Positions 1 through 7,965 of a stretch of DNA of 20,582 bases are shown here, one piece after another. The stretch lies in the NCBI GenBank assembly GCA_937915475.1, contig CALGIR010000092.1, positions 1-20,582 on the forward strand, written 5' to 3'. The translations under genes and the position numbers were made by a program. Position 1 is the stretch's first letter, and every line of letters begins with the position of its first letter. Source of the DNA: an uncultured Bacteroidales bacterium. GTDB taxonomy: Bacteria > Bacteroidota > Bacteroidia > Bacteroidales > Tenuifilaceae. The notes beneath the pieces were generated by a model. The model saw only the letters and a list, made by a program, of their open reading frames with translations. It made no database searches and was not told where the DNA came from.

Positions 1-738
1 AATAATCACTTTGGCATTAAATGCCATAAAACATGGACCGGTCCACGTATATACCACGATGACGATGCTAAAGGCGAGTGCTTTAGGAAATATCGTACGC
101 CAGAAAAATCGTTTCAGGATCATTCAGAATTCCTGCGTGGAGCAAGGCGCTATGCTTTTTTGTTCGATTTAGATCCTACCGACTATAAAGGCTGGGCATA
201 TGGATTAAAACAGGCAGGTTATGCCACCGATCCTCAATATCCGAAAAAGTTAATTCGGATAATTGAAGAGCACAAACTTTATGCTCTCGATTCGGGTGTT
301 GAGATTAGTATTGAGTCGCCAACCAAAGGTATGGGCGAAGAGATTGATCCTGAAAATTTCTCCATTGATATTTTCAACCAGCGTAAGCTATACATGAAGA
401 ATAGGATTAAGTACATTGTAGTTCAGAGTGGTGATACCTACGAAAACTTGACCCGCGATCTTGAACTGATGCCCTGGCAACTGGCTAATTACAATGAGAT
501 TGAAAGAGGGGCAAAACTAAAGGAAGGGCAAGAATTGTTTATTCAGCCCAAAAGACGCAAAGCTGAGATTAACCATCAACTTCACATTGCAGAAGAGGGA
601 GAAACCATGTACGATATTTCCCAGATGTACGGTGTAAGGTTAAAATGGCTTTATCGCCGAAACAGAATAGAACAGGGTGATGAGCCTGTTGCTGGTGAAA
701 AGATATACCTAAGAGGAAAAAGGCCTAAAAGCGAATAA
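1..738 (+). CDS. Glucosaminidase-domain protein with two C-terminal LysM repeats (5' partial)
   Basis: This is the C-terminal part of a secreted or periplasmic peptidoglycan hydrolase; the reading frame is open from base 1, so the start and most of the catalytic domain lie outside the window. The first visible residues, NNHFGIKCHKTWTG, followed by YHDDDAKGECFRKY, FLRGARRYAFLFDL and GLKQAGYATDPQYPKKLI, are the typical second half of a FlgJ-type glucosaminidase domain (endo-beta-N-acetylglucosaminidase). Two LysM peptidoglycan-binding repeats follow: one at about nt 409-552 (YIVVQSGDTYENL...) and one at about nt 577-720 (LHIAEEGETMYDI...). A TTG at 160 could be read as a start, but it sits inside the conserved domain and is not the real start. 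The protein ends in a basic tail (RGKRPKSE). The catalytic Glu is not visible. The gene converges on fmt. Confidence 0.9.
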   Translation, partial: NNHFGIKCHKTWTGPRIYHDDDAKGECFRKYRTPEKSFQDHSEFLRGARRYAFLFDLDPTDYKGWAYGLKQAGYATDPQYPKKLIRIIEEHKLYALDSGVEISIESPTKGMGEEIDPENFSIDIFNQRKLYMKNRIKYIVVQSGDTYENLTRDLELMPWQLANYNEIERGAKLKEGQELFIQPKRRKAEINHQLHIAEEGETMYDISQMYGVRLKWLYRRNRIEQGDEPVAGEKIYLRGKRPKSE

Positions 739-790
739 GGACTGATTTGGTAAAGACAATTACTGGGCTATATATAACCTTAAAAAGGAT

Positions 791-1762
791 CTAAATAAAC
801 TTATAGCTTTCAATTGCCCTAAACCCTTTCAGAAAATCACCAATGGGAAGGGCTTTTTTGCCCGATAGTTGAATTTCGAGCACATCAATTGAACCTTTAC
901 CACACGATACGTTAAGATATGTTTTACCATCGGTTTTAATTGATCCGACAGGCATAATATTTACGGAGTTTGAAACTTTTGCCCTTAATATTTTCACTCC
1001 TGCTGGTTTCCCATCTTCGCCTACAATTTCAGTCCAAGCTGCAGGGTATGGGCATAGACCACGAATAAAATTATGTAAAACCGATGAGGCCTCTGACCAC
1101 TGGATTCGGGTGTTTTCCTTGAAAAGTTTTGGGGCTGGCTTAAGTTCTTTCGAATTAACAAGTTCTTTTTGTTGAATTGTATCAACAGATTCTGTGTGCA
1201 GTTTTAATGCTGTTTTAACTACCAACTCGGCTCCCACACCCTTTAACCTGTCATGTAAATCGCCAGCAGTATCATCTAGATAAATCTCTTCTTCTTGCTG
1301 AAATAAAATACTACCCGTATCGATTTTTTCGTCAATAAAGAAAGTGGTTACCCCTGTTCTCGATTCACCATTCATTATTGCCCAATTAATGGGTGCTGCT
1401 CCCCTATATTGAGGAAGTAATGATGCATGCAGATTAAAAGTGCCAAGCCTTGGAATACCCCAAACCGCCTTGGGTAGCATACGGAATGCCACCACAATAA
1501 AGAGGTCAGCATTGAGAGCCTTAAGGCTCTCAATAAAATCTATATCTTTTAGGTTGAAAGGCTGCAGGGTTTTTATATTCTGCATTTGGGCAAATTGCTT
1601 TACAGGCGATTGTAATATTCGCTGTCCCCTCCCCGCTGGTTTATCGGGTGCAGTAACCACACCAACAATTTCCGCTGAGTTAACCAGAAGCGCCTTAAGT
1701 GGCTCAACAGCAAACTCGGGAGTTCCCATGTAAACAATACGCAAGCCCTTTAAGGTATCCAT
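791..1762 (-). CDS. fmt: Methionyl-tRNA formyltransferase
   Basis: Transfers a formyl group from 10-formyltetrahydrofolate to Met on the initiator tRNA in the cytoplasm. At 323 residues it has normal family length. The N-terminal Rossmann-like formyltransferase domain shows RIVYMGTPEFAV (about 8-19), the APDKPAGRG loop (38-46) and the catalytic triad N110, H112 (in FNLHASLLPQYRG) and D148 (in DEKIDTGSI), matching Asn108/His110/Asp146 of the E. coli enzyme. The C-terminal OB-like domain follows, with the usual NFIRGLCPYPAAWT segment. It is the last gene of the minus-strand operon, 8 nt after ribBA. No convincing terminator is visible in the 52 nt before the converging hydrolase gene; only a 4-bp hairpin (CCTT/AAGG near 778-788) is present. 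Confidence 0.97.
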   Translation of the reverse strand: MDTLKGLRIVYMGTPEFAVEPLKALLVNSAEIVGVVTAPDKPAGRGQRILQSPVKQFAQMQNIKTLQPFNLKDIDFIESLKALNADLFIVVAFRMLPKAVWGIPRLGTFNLHASLLPQYRGAAPINWAIMNGESRTGVTTFFIDEKIDTGSILFQQEEEIYLDDTAGDLHDRLKGVGAELVVKTALKLHTESVDTIQQKELVNSKELKPAPKLFKENTRIQWSEASSVLHNFIRGLCPYPAAWTEIVGEDGKPAGVKILRAKVSNSVNIMPVGSIKTDGKTYLNVSCGKGSIDVLEIQLSGKKALPIGDFLKGFRAIESYKFI

Positions 1763-1770
1763 TAGCTTAC

Positions 1771-3039
1771 CTACTTTTTGTTTTTATCATTATCCTTAGG
1801 TAAATCGGGCAAAAGTAATAGTTTGTGCCCCATTCTATCGCGTTTTGTACGCATGTAGAACTCGTTCTCCTTTCGGGGGGGCACTTCTAACGGAATATTC
1901 TCAATCACCTCAATACCATACCCCTCAAGACCTTTTCTCTTTACTGGATTATTGGTTAGTAGTCGCATTTTGCAAACCCCTAGTTCACGAATAATGCTCG
2001 CGCCAACACCATACTCACGCTCATCGGGCTGAAAACCCAACTCGATGTTAGCGTCTACAGTATCGAAACCTTCCTCCTGTAACTTATAGGCATGAATTTT
2101 ATTGAACAAGCCAATGCCCCTTCCCTCCTGGTTCATATACACAAGTACGCCTTTCCCTTCGCGCTCAATCATTTCCATGGCAAGTTGCAACTGGGTTCCA
2201 CAATCACAGCGTTGAGAGTGAAAAATGTCGCCGGTAACACACGATGAGTGAACACGAACCAGCACAGGCTCTTCGGGTTTCCATGTTCCTTTAACAAGAG
2301 CAATGTGCTCTATATTCTGTGCTTTTTGCCTAAAGGCAACTGCCTCAAACGTTCCAAAGTCGGTAGGCAACTTCACTCTTTCCCCTATCTCAATTACGCT
2401 CTCAAACTTAAGCCTATAGGATATTAAATCCTGAATTGAAATAATCTTTAGGTTAAAGCGTTTAGCAATCTCAAGAAGTTCGGGAAGACGAGCCATGGTT
2501 CCATCCTCGTTCATAATCTCAACAAGTGCACCACCAGGCTTAAGCCCTGCCAAACGAGTTAAATCAACAACAGCCTCTGTGTGACCGGCACGGCGTAGAA
2601 CTCCTTTTTCCCTTGCCTTAAGCGGGAAAATGTGTCCTGGTCGGGCCAAATCTTCGGGTTCTGTATTAGGATCGACAAGCGCTTTAATGGTTTTAGCCCT
2701 GTCGGAAGCAGATATACCCGTTGTACAACCCTGCCCAATTAAATCGACAGAAACGGTAAATGGGGTTTGATGTAGGGCTGTATTATTACCCACCATTAAC
2801 TCAAGCTCAAGCTCCCGGCATCGATCTTCGGATAAGGGCGCACAGATAAGGCCGCGTCCGTATTTGGCCATAAAGTTCACAATCTCGGGCGTAATAAGTT
2901 CGGCAGCAGCAATAAAATCGCCTTCGTTCTCACGGTCCTCATCGTCAACTACAATAATTATTTTACCCTCTTTAAGGTCGGCCAACGCCTCCTCAATGGT
3001 ATCTAACTTACTGATTTCTTTGTGTTGGTTGCCAGACAT
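1771..3039 (-). CDS. ribBA: Bifunctional 3,4-dihydroxy-2-butanone-4-phosphate synthase / GTP cyclohydrolase II
   Basis: Catalyses the two entry steps of riboflavin synthesis. The N-terminal RibB half makes dihydroxybutanone phosphate from ribulose 5-phosphate; the C-terminal RibA half opens GTP. RibB motifs are VDDEDRENEGD (31-41), the DLIGQGCTTGISASDRA loop (about 99-115) and RRAGHTEAVVDL with H153. RibA motifs are the zinc ligands C267, C278 and C280 in SSCVTGDIFHSQRCDCG, then NQEGRGIGL (303-311) and DEREYGVGA (339-347). Both halves look intact, unlike RibBA variants in which one half has decayed. The 422-residue length fits the family. The start lies 32 nt inside the upstream GT2 gene and has an AAGGAG ribosome-binding site, so translation may be coupled to that gene. 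No FMN riboswitch is apparent upstream. Confidence 0.97.
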   Translation of the reverse strand: MSGNQHKEISKLDTIEEALADLKEGKIIIVVDDEDRENEGDFIAAAELITPEIVNFMAKYGRGLICAPLSEDRCRELELELMVGNNTALHQTPFTVSVDLIGQGCTTGISASDRAKTIKALVDPNTEPEDLARPGHIFPLKAREKGVLRRAGHTEAVVDLTRLAGLKPGGALVEIMNEDGTMARLPELLEIAKRFNLKIISIQDLISYRLKFESVIEIGERVKLPTDFGTFEAVAFRQKAQNIEHIALVKGTWKPEEPVLVRVHSSCVTGDIFHSQRCDCGTQLQLAMEMIEREGKGVLVYMNQEGRGIGLFNKIHAYKLQEEGFDTVDANIELGFQPDEREYGVGASIIRELGVCKMRLLTNNPVKRKGLEGYGIEVIENIPLEVPPRKENEFYMRTKRDRMGHKLLLLPDLPKDNDKNKK

Positions 3040-4186
3040 TACTGTTAACTCCTTTTAAATATTTTATTAGCCCTACCAAAAGGGCAATGTTCATACTAAA
3101 AAAATGTGTTACAAAACGCAGAAGCACCAGATTAACCCTCAATTTCTTTAAAAGAAAATCAACAAAAGGGATTAAAATGATGACTCCGATTGCAAGTGCT
3201 ACAATGCGATAGAATAAAATGCTTTGTAGAAATAAAACGGATATAATGGCAAAAATAATAAAAAGAGGTCCTATCCATCTAATAACTTTATGAGACATAA
3301 ACGCAAACGCCAAGGGTTTGGTTGGGGGCCATAACATTTTCCTAAATGTTTTTAAATTCTGGAAATTACCCTGAGCAATCCTTACTTTACGTCGGAATTC
3401 TTCAGACAATTCATTGGAAACATCCTCGTAAACTCTAGCCTCTAAACTGTTAAGACATTTTTTGCCCTGCTCCAATACTTTCATATTGATGTAAAAATCA
3501 TCAACTAAAAAATTTTCAGGTGGCTTTACAAACAACTCTTTGTGAATGGCAAAACATCCGCCAAATGGTCCTATCATTGTTCCCCATAGCATTCCTTCAC
3601 GATACTTCACCAATACCTCATGGGTTATATAAGTACTTTCCTGAATCGATATTCCTGACTGATTTAATCCGGTATTTACCATTCTTGAATCGACTAAGCC
3701 AATGCTCGAGTCTTTCATTCTTTTCACCAATTCGAAAATTGTCTCCACTTCAAAGAACACATTGGCATCTGTAGAAATAATAATTTCACCACGGGCAATG
3801 TCAACCAGCTTATTCACCACACCTATTTTTCCTTGGCGTTCATAGAACTCCACTAACTTTAGGTTACTTTGATTGGCCTCAAACGACTTTACTATGCTGT
3901 TTGTACTGTCAGTGGAGCAATCGGATCCAATTATAATTTCAATTTTATTTAATGGATATGAGGTGTTGTTAATACTTTCTATTTTTTTTGCAATCACCGT
4001 TTCCTCGTTATGTGCTGCAATAAGAATCGAAATAAATGGCAATTCATCGTTTGAAGTATACTCTTCGAAAACAGTTTTTTTAGTAATCCTCATTAGGATC
4101 CAAAGTAAAAATGGGTATAAAACATACGAATGGAACATTACTGCAACCGATACCCAAAAAACGATTTGAAGAATTATACTAATCAT
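3008..4186 (-). CDS. Membrane-anchored family 2 glycosyltransferase
   Basis: A GT-A fold glycosyltransferase expected to move a sugar from an activated donor onto an envelope glycan or lipid at the cytoplasmic face of the inner membrane. The order is an N-terminal membrane segment (about 4-33), then the GT2 core: FISILIAAHNEE (51-62), IIIGSDCSTDST (85-95) and the metal-binding DXD-like D140-A-N142. GPFGGCFAIHKELF and the acidic VDDFYINMK follow. Three hydrophobic segments lie at about 305-322, 326-345 and 352-377. The layout (N-terminal TM, GT2, C-terminal TMs) resembles processive or polysaccharide GT2 enzymes such as the IcaA type. The position of the QxxRW motif reads RRKVRIAQGN, so processivity is uncertain. 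Substrate unknown. It sits 56 nt after the GT4 gene and its last 32 nt overlap ribBA. Confidence 0.88.
   Translation of the reverse strand: MISIILQIVFWVSVAVMFHSYVLYPFLLWILMRITKKTVFEEYTSNDELPFISILIAAHNEETVIAKKIESINNTSYPLNKIEIIIGSDCSTDSTNSIVKSFEANQSNLKLVEFYERQGKIGVVNKLVDIARGEIIISTDANVFFEVETIFELVKRMKDSSIGLVDSRMVNTGLNQSGISIQESTYITHEVLVKYREGMLWGTMIGPFGGCFAIHKELFVKPPENFLVDDFYINMKVLEQGKKCLNSLEARVYEDVSNELSEEFRRKVRIAQGNFQNLKTFRKMLWPPTKPLAFAFMSHKVIRWIGPLFIIFAIISVLFLQSILFYRIVALAIGVIILIPFVDFLLKKLRVNLVLLRFVTHFFSMNIALLVGLIKYLKGVNSNVWQPTQRNQ
3049..3054 (-). promoter_or_regulatory. Shine-Dalgarno of ribBA inside the GT2 gene
   Basis: Read on the minus strand, AAGGAG lies 9 nt before the ATG at 3039. This is a rare clear Shine-Dalgarno match in this window. 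It supports the ribBA start that overlaps the end of the upstream glycosyltransferase gene. Confidence 0.6.
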
Positions 4187-4242
4187 TTATCCTAGCACTT
4201 GCTTTATTTAAAAATCTGCTCAAAATTAGCTAAATCTACTGA

Positions 4243-5469
4243 CTAAATTAAAGAGTTTGATTCATTCAGTGATTGTTTATAAAAACTGGTCAGATTACCC
4301 GTTAAAATGGCGTTGTCAAGATTCTGAACCACAAACTCCTGGGCATTCTTGCCAATTCTAAGTATTTCTTTTTTGTTGATAAGAAGTTTAACTATGCTTT
4401 TAGCCATTAAGTATGGAGTATCTGCAACTATTAAATGCTTATCGTTCTCAATATCAATTCCCTCTGCACCTATTGATGTTGACACAATTGCCTTACCCAA
4501 TGCCATGCCCTCAACAATTTTGATGCGCATCCCACTTCCTGAGAGCAAAGGTACCACCATTATCGCTTTTGATCTCATAAACTTGGCAGAATCCTCTACC
4601 TCGCCAATAAAAACCACGTTCTGGTAGCCATTAATTTTCGTAATAAGGTCTTGATTTGCATTGCGTCCTGCTACATAAAATTTAGCATCTGGAACTGAAG
4701 ATAAAACATGTGGCCAGCAGTTGTCTAAAAACCAGAATATCCCTTCTTGGTTGGGAATCCAATCCAGTCCGCCAAGGTGAAAGACTGAGGGCATCTCGAA
4801 ATCCTTATTCATATCCCCACTTTCACTTAAACAATATCCTGTAGGTGATGTAAATGATGCCCCACAATACCCCAACTGCTCAAGCATCTGTTGATCACGA
4901 AGCGAGATAGGCACAAGCAGATCGATTCCCTTAAGTAAATTCACCTCTGCAGCTTTAACCCTATTGGCCAAATGGTTAAAGTACCAGCGCTTAAACCTAT
5001 TGGTTTGAATTGAAGCGTTCCTTTGCCAAATTTCGTACTCAACATTGTGCGCACGTAGCACAACTTTCCCGTTAAAGTGCTTTCTAATTAAATTGAGGTA
5101 TGGGTAAATATACAGACCCTCAAGCTGCACTATATCGTAACTATTCTCATCTAGAAGGTTCTCCAATGCACTTGCAAATCGTTTGCTTATAAACCTTTGG
5201 GCATTGTAGGCATGCTTAGAGAAAATTAGATTGTGCAATGCTTTAACAGGAGATATTTTTGTATCAACAAAAACGGTATGGATCTTAATCTGCTTTCGAA
5301 TTGACTCAGGGAAATCCTTTTCGGTGGTTGGATGCTTTGGTGTTGACATTGCAAGTAAGGTAACTTCTGCACCCGACTCAACAAGCCCAAGAGCCATGTT
5401 TAGCGTTGCAAAGGCACCCCCATCCTTAGGGGGAAAAGGAACCTTATTGGTCAACATGAGTATCCTCAT
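4243..5469 (-). CDS. Family 4 (GT-B) glycosyltransferase
   Basis: A soluble or peripheral GT-B glycosyltransferase. The N-terminal acceptor domain starts MRILMLTNKVPFPPKDGG, with a glycine-rich loop and a long ALGLVESGAEVTLL helix typical of GT4 enzymes. VLRAHNVEYEIW and a VFHLGGLDWIPNQEG segment lead into the C-terminal donor domain. The donor-binding stretch GSGMRIKIVEGMALGKAIVS carries the conserved Glu of the GT4 E-x7-E motif, but the position usually held by the first Glu is not acidic. The length of 408 residues is normal. Its ATG overlaps the permease stop by 4 nt (ATGA), implying co-translation. Placement with an Lpt-type permease and a membrane GT2 suggests a lipopolysaccharide or surface glycan role; donor and acceptor cannot be told from sequence. 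Confidence 0.88.
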   Translation of the reverse strand: MRILMLTNKVPFPPKDGGAFATLNMALGLVESGAEVTLLAMSTPKHPTTEKDFPESIRKQIKIHTVFVDTKISPVKALHNLIFSKHAYNAQRFISKRFASALENLLDENSYDIVQLEGLYIYPYLNLIRKHFNGKVVLRAHNVEYEIWQRNASIQTNRFKRWYFNHLANRVKAAEVNLLKGIDLLVPISLRDQQMLEQLGYCGASFTSPTGYCLSESGDMNKDFEMPSVFHLGGLDWIPNQEGIFWFLDNCWPHVLSSVPDAKFYVAGRNANQDLITKINGYQNVVFIGEVEDSAKFMRSKAIMVVPLLSGSGMRIKIVEGMALGKAIVSTSIGAEGIDIENDKHLIVADTPYLMAKSIVKLLINKKEILRIGKNAQEFVVQNLDNAILTGNLTSFYKQSLNESNSLI

Positions 5470-6935
5470 TTTTTCCGTTTTAAGAATGATTTAACCTTAT
5501 TGTAAAAAGCCGCAATATTTTTTGCTGCTTGGACGTAGAAATCGGAATTCATTATTACCGAATCGGTTGTGGCCTTATATGAAAGGAACACACCAAGGGG
5601 CAGTAATATAAACGACGAAACCCACATTCCTATACTTGGATCCCACAAAAGCTCTCGTGCAAATTTTTCGCCTGTAATCGAAATAATATAATACACCACA
5701 AAGAATAGTACTGAGACTACCACTGGCATTCCCAAACCTCCTTTGCGTATTATTGCACCCAATGGGGCACCGATAAAGAAAAAGACAAAGCACGCAAATG
5801 GTAAGGACAATTTCCGATGCCACTCAATGGTATGCCTAACCATGTACTTAGCCTGTCTTTTTAACTCGTTTGCTGTTGAACCTACCGAATTTTTTGCAGA
5901 CCTAGCATTGGACAATGCGCGTTCTACAATTCCATGCTGTTGATCCAAAGAGAAGGTAGCTATAATAGAATCAGCATTTAGTGTATAAGTAACCACAGCC
6001 ATGCTATCGCGCGTAAGGCTGAAAGGATTCTTAAAGATAGTATTACTAATCAATAGCTGTTTTGCCGCTGTTAACCTCTTGTCAATTTCTCTTGCAAGCG
6101 AATCCTGTGTTTTACTTAATTGCTGTAGGTTAAGAGCATGGAAACTACTCTTGAATAAATCCTCATTGCTACGCTCAAGGCCAAATCCTTCGAGCTCTAT
6201 TAAAATAATCTGCTCATCAAATTTGTTAAGGCGGGAAGGAAACTTACGGTTGCCTGATCGTCTGACAGCAGCACTTTCAAGCATTTCCTCATACGAGTAG
6301 CCGTTGTACAACGTTACCACCATATACTTCTCATCTGCGGTAACGTGCATATAGCCCGAATCGGCCACAGTTACTACAAGATTTCCCTCCTTTGAACTAT
6401 GGTCGTATATTATGACATCACTCATCAGATTAGTTTGATGGTCTCGGTCTGCTATTTTTATACTATAACCCTCAATATCATTATTAAACACACCAACTTT
6501 AATAGATAAATCGGGACGTTGTTGCTTAACATCCCACAACAATGTACTCATTTTGAGGTTTGTATAAGGCAGTACATTATTTGAGAAGAAGAAACCACCA
6601 ACTGATATTAAGATGGTAACAACAATGAGAGGGAACATTATTCGGGGGAGTGAAATACCTGCAGATTTCATGGCCAACAGCTCGTTGTTCTCGCCTAGGT
6701 TACCTAAGGTCATAAGTGCTGCCAATAATGTTGCTAATGGCAACGCCATTGGAACCAGCCCCGCCGAGGCATATACCAACAATTCTAGTATAATATCTAC
6801 CTCAAGCCCCTTACCCACCAAATCATCAATATACTTCCATAGAAACTGCATAAGCAGAATGAACATGACAATAAAAAAAGTCATGACCAATGGCCCGAGA
6901 TAAGATTTTAACACAAACCGATGAAGCCTTTTCAT
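5466..6935 (-). CDS. LptF/LptG family permease (YjgP/YjgQ)
   Basis: Inner-membrane permease subunit of the LptBFG ABC exporter, which extracts lipopolysaccharide from the inner membrane and passes it to LptC/LptA. The 489 residues begin MKRLHRFVLKSYLGPLV. Membrane segments lie at about 15-33, 47-72 and 98-118. The conserved coupling-helix region LGNLGENNELLAMKSAGIS sits between the second and third. A long periplasmic beta-jellyroll region (about 120-365) is followed by HRKLSLPFACFVFFFIGAPLG and three more membrane segments (about 377-395, 402-420, 435-452). It is somewhat longer than proteobacterial LptF/G because of an enlarged periplasmic region with a helical insert (about 265-345), a common layout in Bacteroidota. 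F and G cannot be separated safely here. First gene of the five-gene operon. Confidence 0.93.
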   Translation of the reverse strand: MKRLHRFVLKSYLGPLVMTFFIVMFILLMQFLWKYIDDLVGKGLEVDIILELLVYASAGLVPMALPLATLLAALMTLGNLGENNELLAMKSAGISLPRIMFPLIVVTILISVGGFFFSNNVLPYTNLKMSTLLWDVKQQRPDLSIKVGVFNNDIEGYSIKIADRDHQTNLMSDVIIYDHSSKEGNLVVTVADSGYMHVTADEKYMVVTLYNGYSYEEMLESAAVRRSGNRKFPSRLNKFDEQIILIELEGFGLERSNEDLFKSSFHALNLQQLSKTQDSLAREIDKRLTAAKQLLISNTIFKNPFSLTRDSMAVVTYTLNADSIIATFSLDQQHGIVERALSNARSAKNSVGSTANELKRQAKYMVRHTIEWHRKLSLPFACFVFFFIGAPLGAIIRKGGLGMPVVVSVLFFVVYYIISITGEKFARELLWDPSIGMWVSSFILLPLGVFLSYKATTDSVIMNSDFYVQAAKNIAAFYNKVKSFLKRKK

Positions 6936-7159
6936 ACGCAGAACAAGACACTTGCCTTGTTAGAAAATCAGCTTTAAATAAGAAAACTAAAACCTTTCAG
7001 TTACACCTTAACTGTAATGCGGCACAAAAATAGTAAAATTTTTGTGCTGTTTCTCTTAATAAATGCAAATAGATAGGGTTTGCGCAGACTATGGGATTAA
7101 ATTCTTTTATTATTGTTGGGCATATTGAGGCCATTGGCTAAATATAAAAGGAATACAGT
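6936..7159. other. Intergenic region upstream of the permease operon
   Basis: About 220 nt without a gene. It must hold the promoter of the minus-strand operon. The only strong features are the inverted repeat at 7022-7047 and the -7-like element embedded in it. Nothing else could be supported. Confidence 0.5.
7022..7047. repeat. Perfect 10-bp inverted repeat over a candidate -7 element
   Basis: GCACAAAAAT, spacer AGTAAA, then ATTTTTGTGC. The minus strand of the left arm plus spacer contains TATTTTTG (7025-7032), an exact fit to the Bacteroidota -7 consensus TAnnTTTG and pointing to the permease operon about 90 nt away. No TTTG -33 box is found 19-21 nt further upstream. It could be an operator overlapping the promoter or a transcribed hairpin. 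Confidence 0.45.
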
Positions 7160-7184
7160 AAAAAAAATGCCCATAAAATGGGCA
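7160..7184 (-). terminator. Rho-independent terminator of the START-like gene
   Basis: On the minus strand a 7-bp stem TGCCCAT/ATGGGCA with a 3-nt loop is followed by eight T residues. It lies just after the stop codon of the START-like gene and insulates the permease operon from it. Confidence 0.85.
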
Positions 7185-7211
7185 GTAAGTTGCAGATAAC
7201 AGGTTGTAGTT

Positions 7212-7610
7212 TTATAAACCCAAATGCCTTTTCAATTCGTTAACTTGGTGGCTCCAAAGCGATTCAGCATCTTCGGTATCATCATCTAATAGTTGCTCGA
7301 TTACGTGCAGCGCCAAACCTCCTGTTAGTTCATCGGGACAAATTCTGAACTCGAAGTAGGTTTCTTCATCATCATCTGAGTCTCCTATCCACTTAAATCG
7401 GATATATTTATTCTCTTTGCTCCCAATAAGTTCTGCCTGGCTCTCTGAATTATCCCAAAAAAAGGTAAAAACGTTCCCATCGAGATTAACATCATCAGCA
7501 AACCACTCCGATAGGCCAGATGGTGTACTTAGCCGATTATAAAGTATACTTGGGGATGTTTTAAAAGTAAATTCTAGTTCAACCTTGTTGTTGACATTCA
7601 CATTCTCCAT
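7212..7610 (-). CDS. START-like (SRPBCC) domain protein
   Basis: A small cytoplasmic protein of 132 residues that forms one START/AHSA1-like helix-grip domain. Visible family traits are the N-terminal beta strand VELEFTFKTSPSILYNRLSTPSGLSEWFADDV (about 11-41), strands around FTFFWDNSESQAELI and YIRFKW, and a C-terminal helix ESLWSHQVNELKRHLGL that would cover the ligand cavity. The protein is strikingly acidic, with D/E runs at about 98-103 and 109-116. Proteins like this are common single-domain members in Bacteroidota; the ligand and role are unknown. It appears monocistronic, with its own terminator and about 250 nt of upstream DNA before the divergent tRNA gene. Confidence 0.82.
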   Translation of the reverse strand: MENVNVNNKVELEFTFKTSPSILYNRLSTPSGLSEWFADDVNLDGNVFTFFWDNSESQAELIGSKENKYIRFKWIGDSDDDEETYFEFRICPDELTGGLALHVIEQLLDDDTEDAESLWSHQVNELKRHLGL

Positions 7611-7795
7611 AATCTTTCTTATTTCTCAATGAATAAATATCATGAAATTTTCCTCTTATGACAAGGTAAGATTTTTTTGTTTAAAGATACAGAAAAGACC
7701 TAATTATTTATTAACACAGCATCTATCTGAATGCTAATAACTTCAGCATAAACATTGGATTTATCAATTTGTTTAGCCCAAATCTAAGTTTAAAA

Positions 7796-7826
7796 CTTGC
7801 GGATTTAAAAATATTTCATACTTTTG
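7796..7826 (+). promoter_or_regulatory. Bacteroidota-type promoter of the tRNA gene
   Basis: CTTG at 7796-7799 (one mismatch to the TTTG -33 box), a 19-nt spacer, then TACTTTTG at 7819-7826, an exact TAnnTTTG -7 box. Transcription would start near 7832, about 28 nt before the tRNA. Confidence 0.65.
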
Positions 7827-7859
7827 CCACTCAAATTTGGTAAGACAAATTATAAAGAT

Positions 7860-7933
7860 GGCGAGGTAGCTCAGCTGGTTAGAGCGCGTGATTCATAATC
7901 ACGAGGTCGGGCGTTCAAGTCGCCCTCTCGCTA
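7860..7933 (+). tRNA. tRNA-Met (anticodon CAT), probably elongator
   Basis: A complete cloverleaf of 74 nt. The acceptor stem GGCGAGG pairs with TCTCGCT, with G-U pairs at each end. The D arm is GCTC/GAGC, the anticodon stem is CGTGA/TCACG around the loop TTCATAA, and the T arm is GGGCG/CGCCC around TTCAAGT. The discriminator base is A and no CCA is encoded. The fully paired first base pair and lack of three G-C pairs in the anticodon stem argue against initiator tRNA. A lysidine-modified tRNA-Ile2, which also has CAT in the gene, cannot be fully excluded. Confidence 0.93.
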
Positions 7934-7934
7934 C

Positions 7935-7965
7935 AAAAACCCACTGATAACCAGTGGGTTTTTTG
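7935..7965 (+). terminator. Rho-independent terminator after tRNA-Met
   Basis: Stem CCCACTG/CAGTGGG (7940-7946 and 7952-7958) with a 5-nt loop, extended by A-T pairs and followed by a run of six T residues. It begins two bases after the tRNA. Confidence 0.9.

Noticed and set aside
160..738. TTG at 160 as the start of a 192-residue gene
   Set aside because: The frame stays open to base 1 and the upstream residues are conserved glucosaminidase sequence, so this is the tail of a longer truncated gene.
739..790. Terminator between the hydrolase gene and fmt
   Set aside because: Only a 4-bp CCTT/AAGG hairpin is present, too weak to call.
3040..3120. FMN riboswitch upstream of ribBA
   Set aside because: The upstream sequence is coding sequence of the GT2 gene and none of the conserved FMN-element blocks are visible.
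6001..6300. 99-codon open frame on the plus strand inside the permease gene
   Set aside because: Antisense shadow of a well-conserved gene; composition is poor in recognisable motifs and no promoter or start signal is evident. The same reasoning removes the other antisense frames inside fmt, both operon glycosyltransferases, ppdK, the helicase, the thioredoxin gene, the OsmC gene and the hemerythrin gene.
7860..7933. Initiator tRNA-fMet
   Set aside because: The first acceptor base pairs (G-U) and the anticodon stem lacks the three consecutive G-C pairs of initiators, so elongator Met (or less likely Ile2) fits better.
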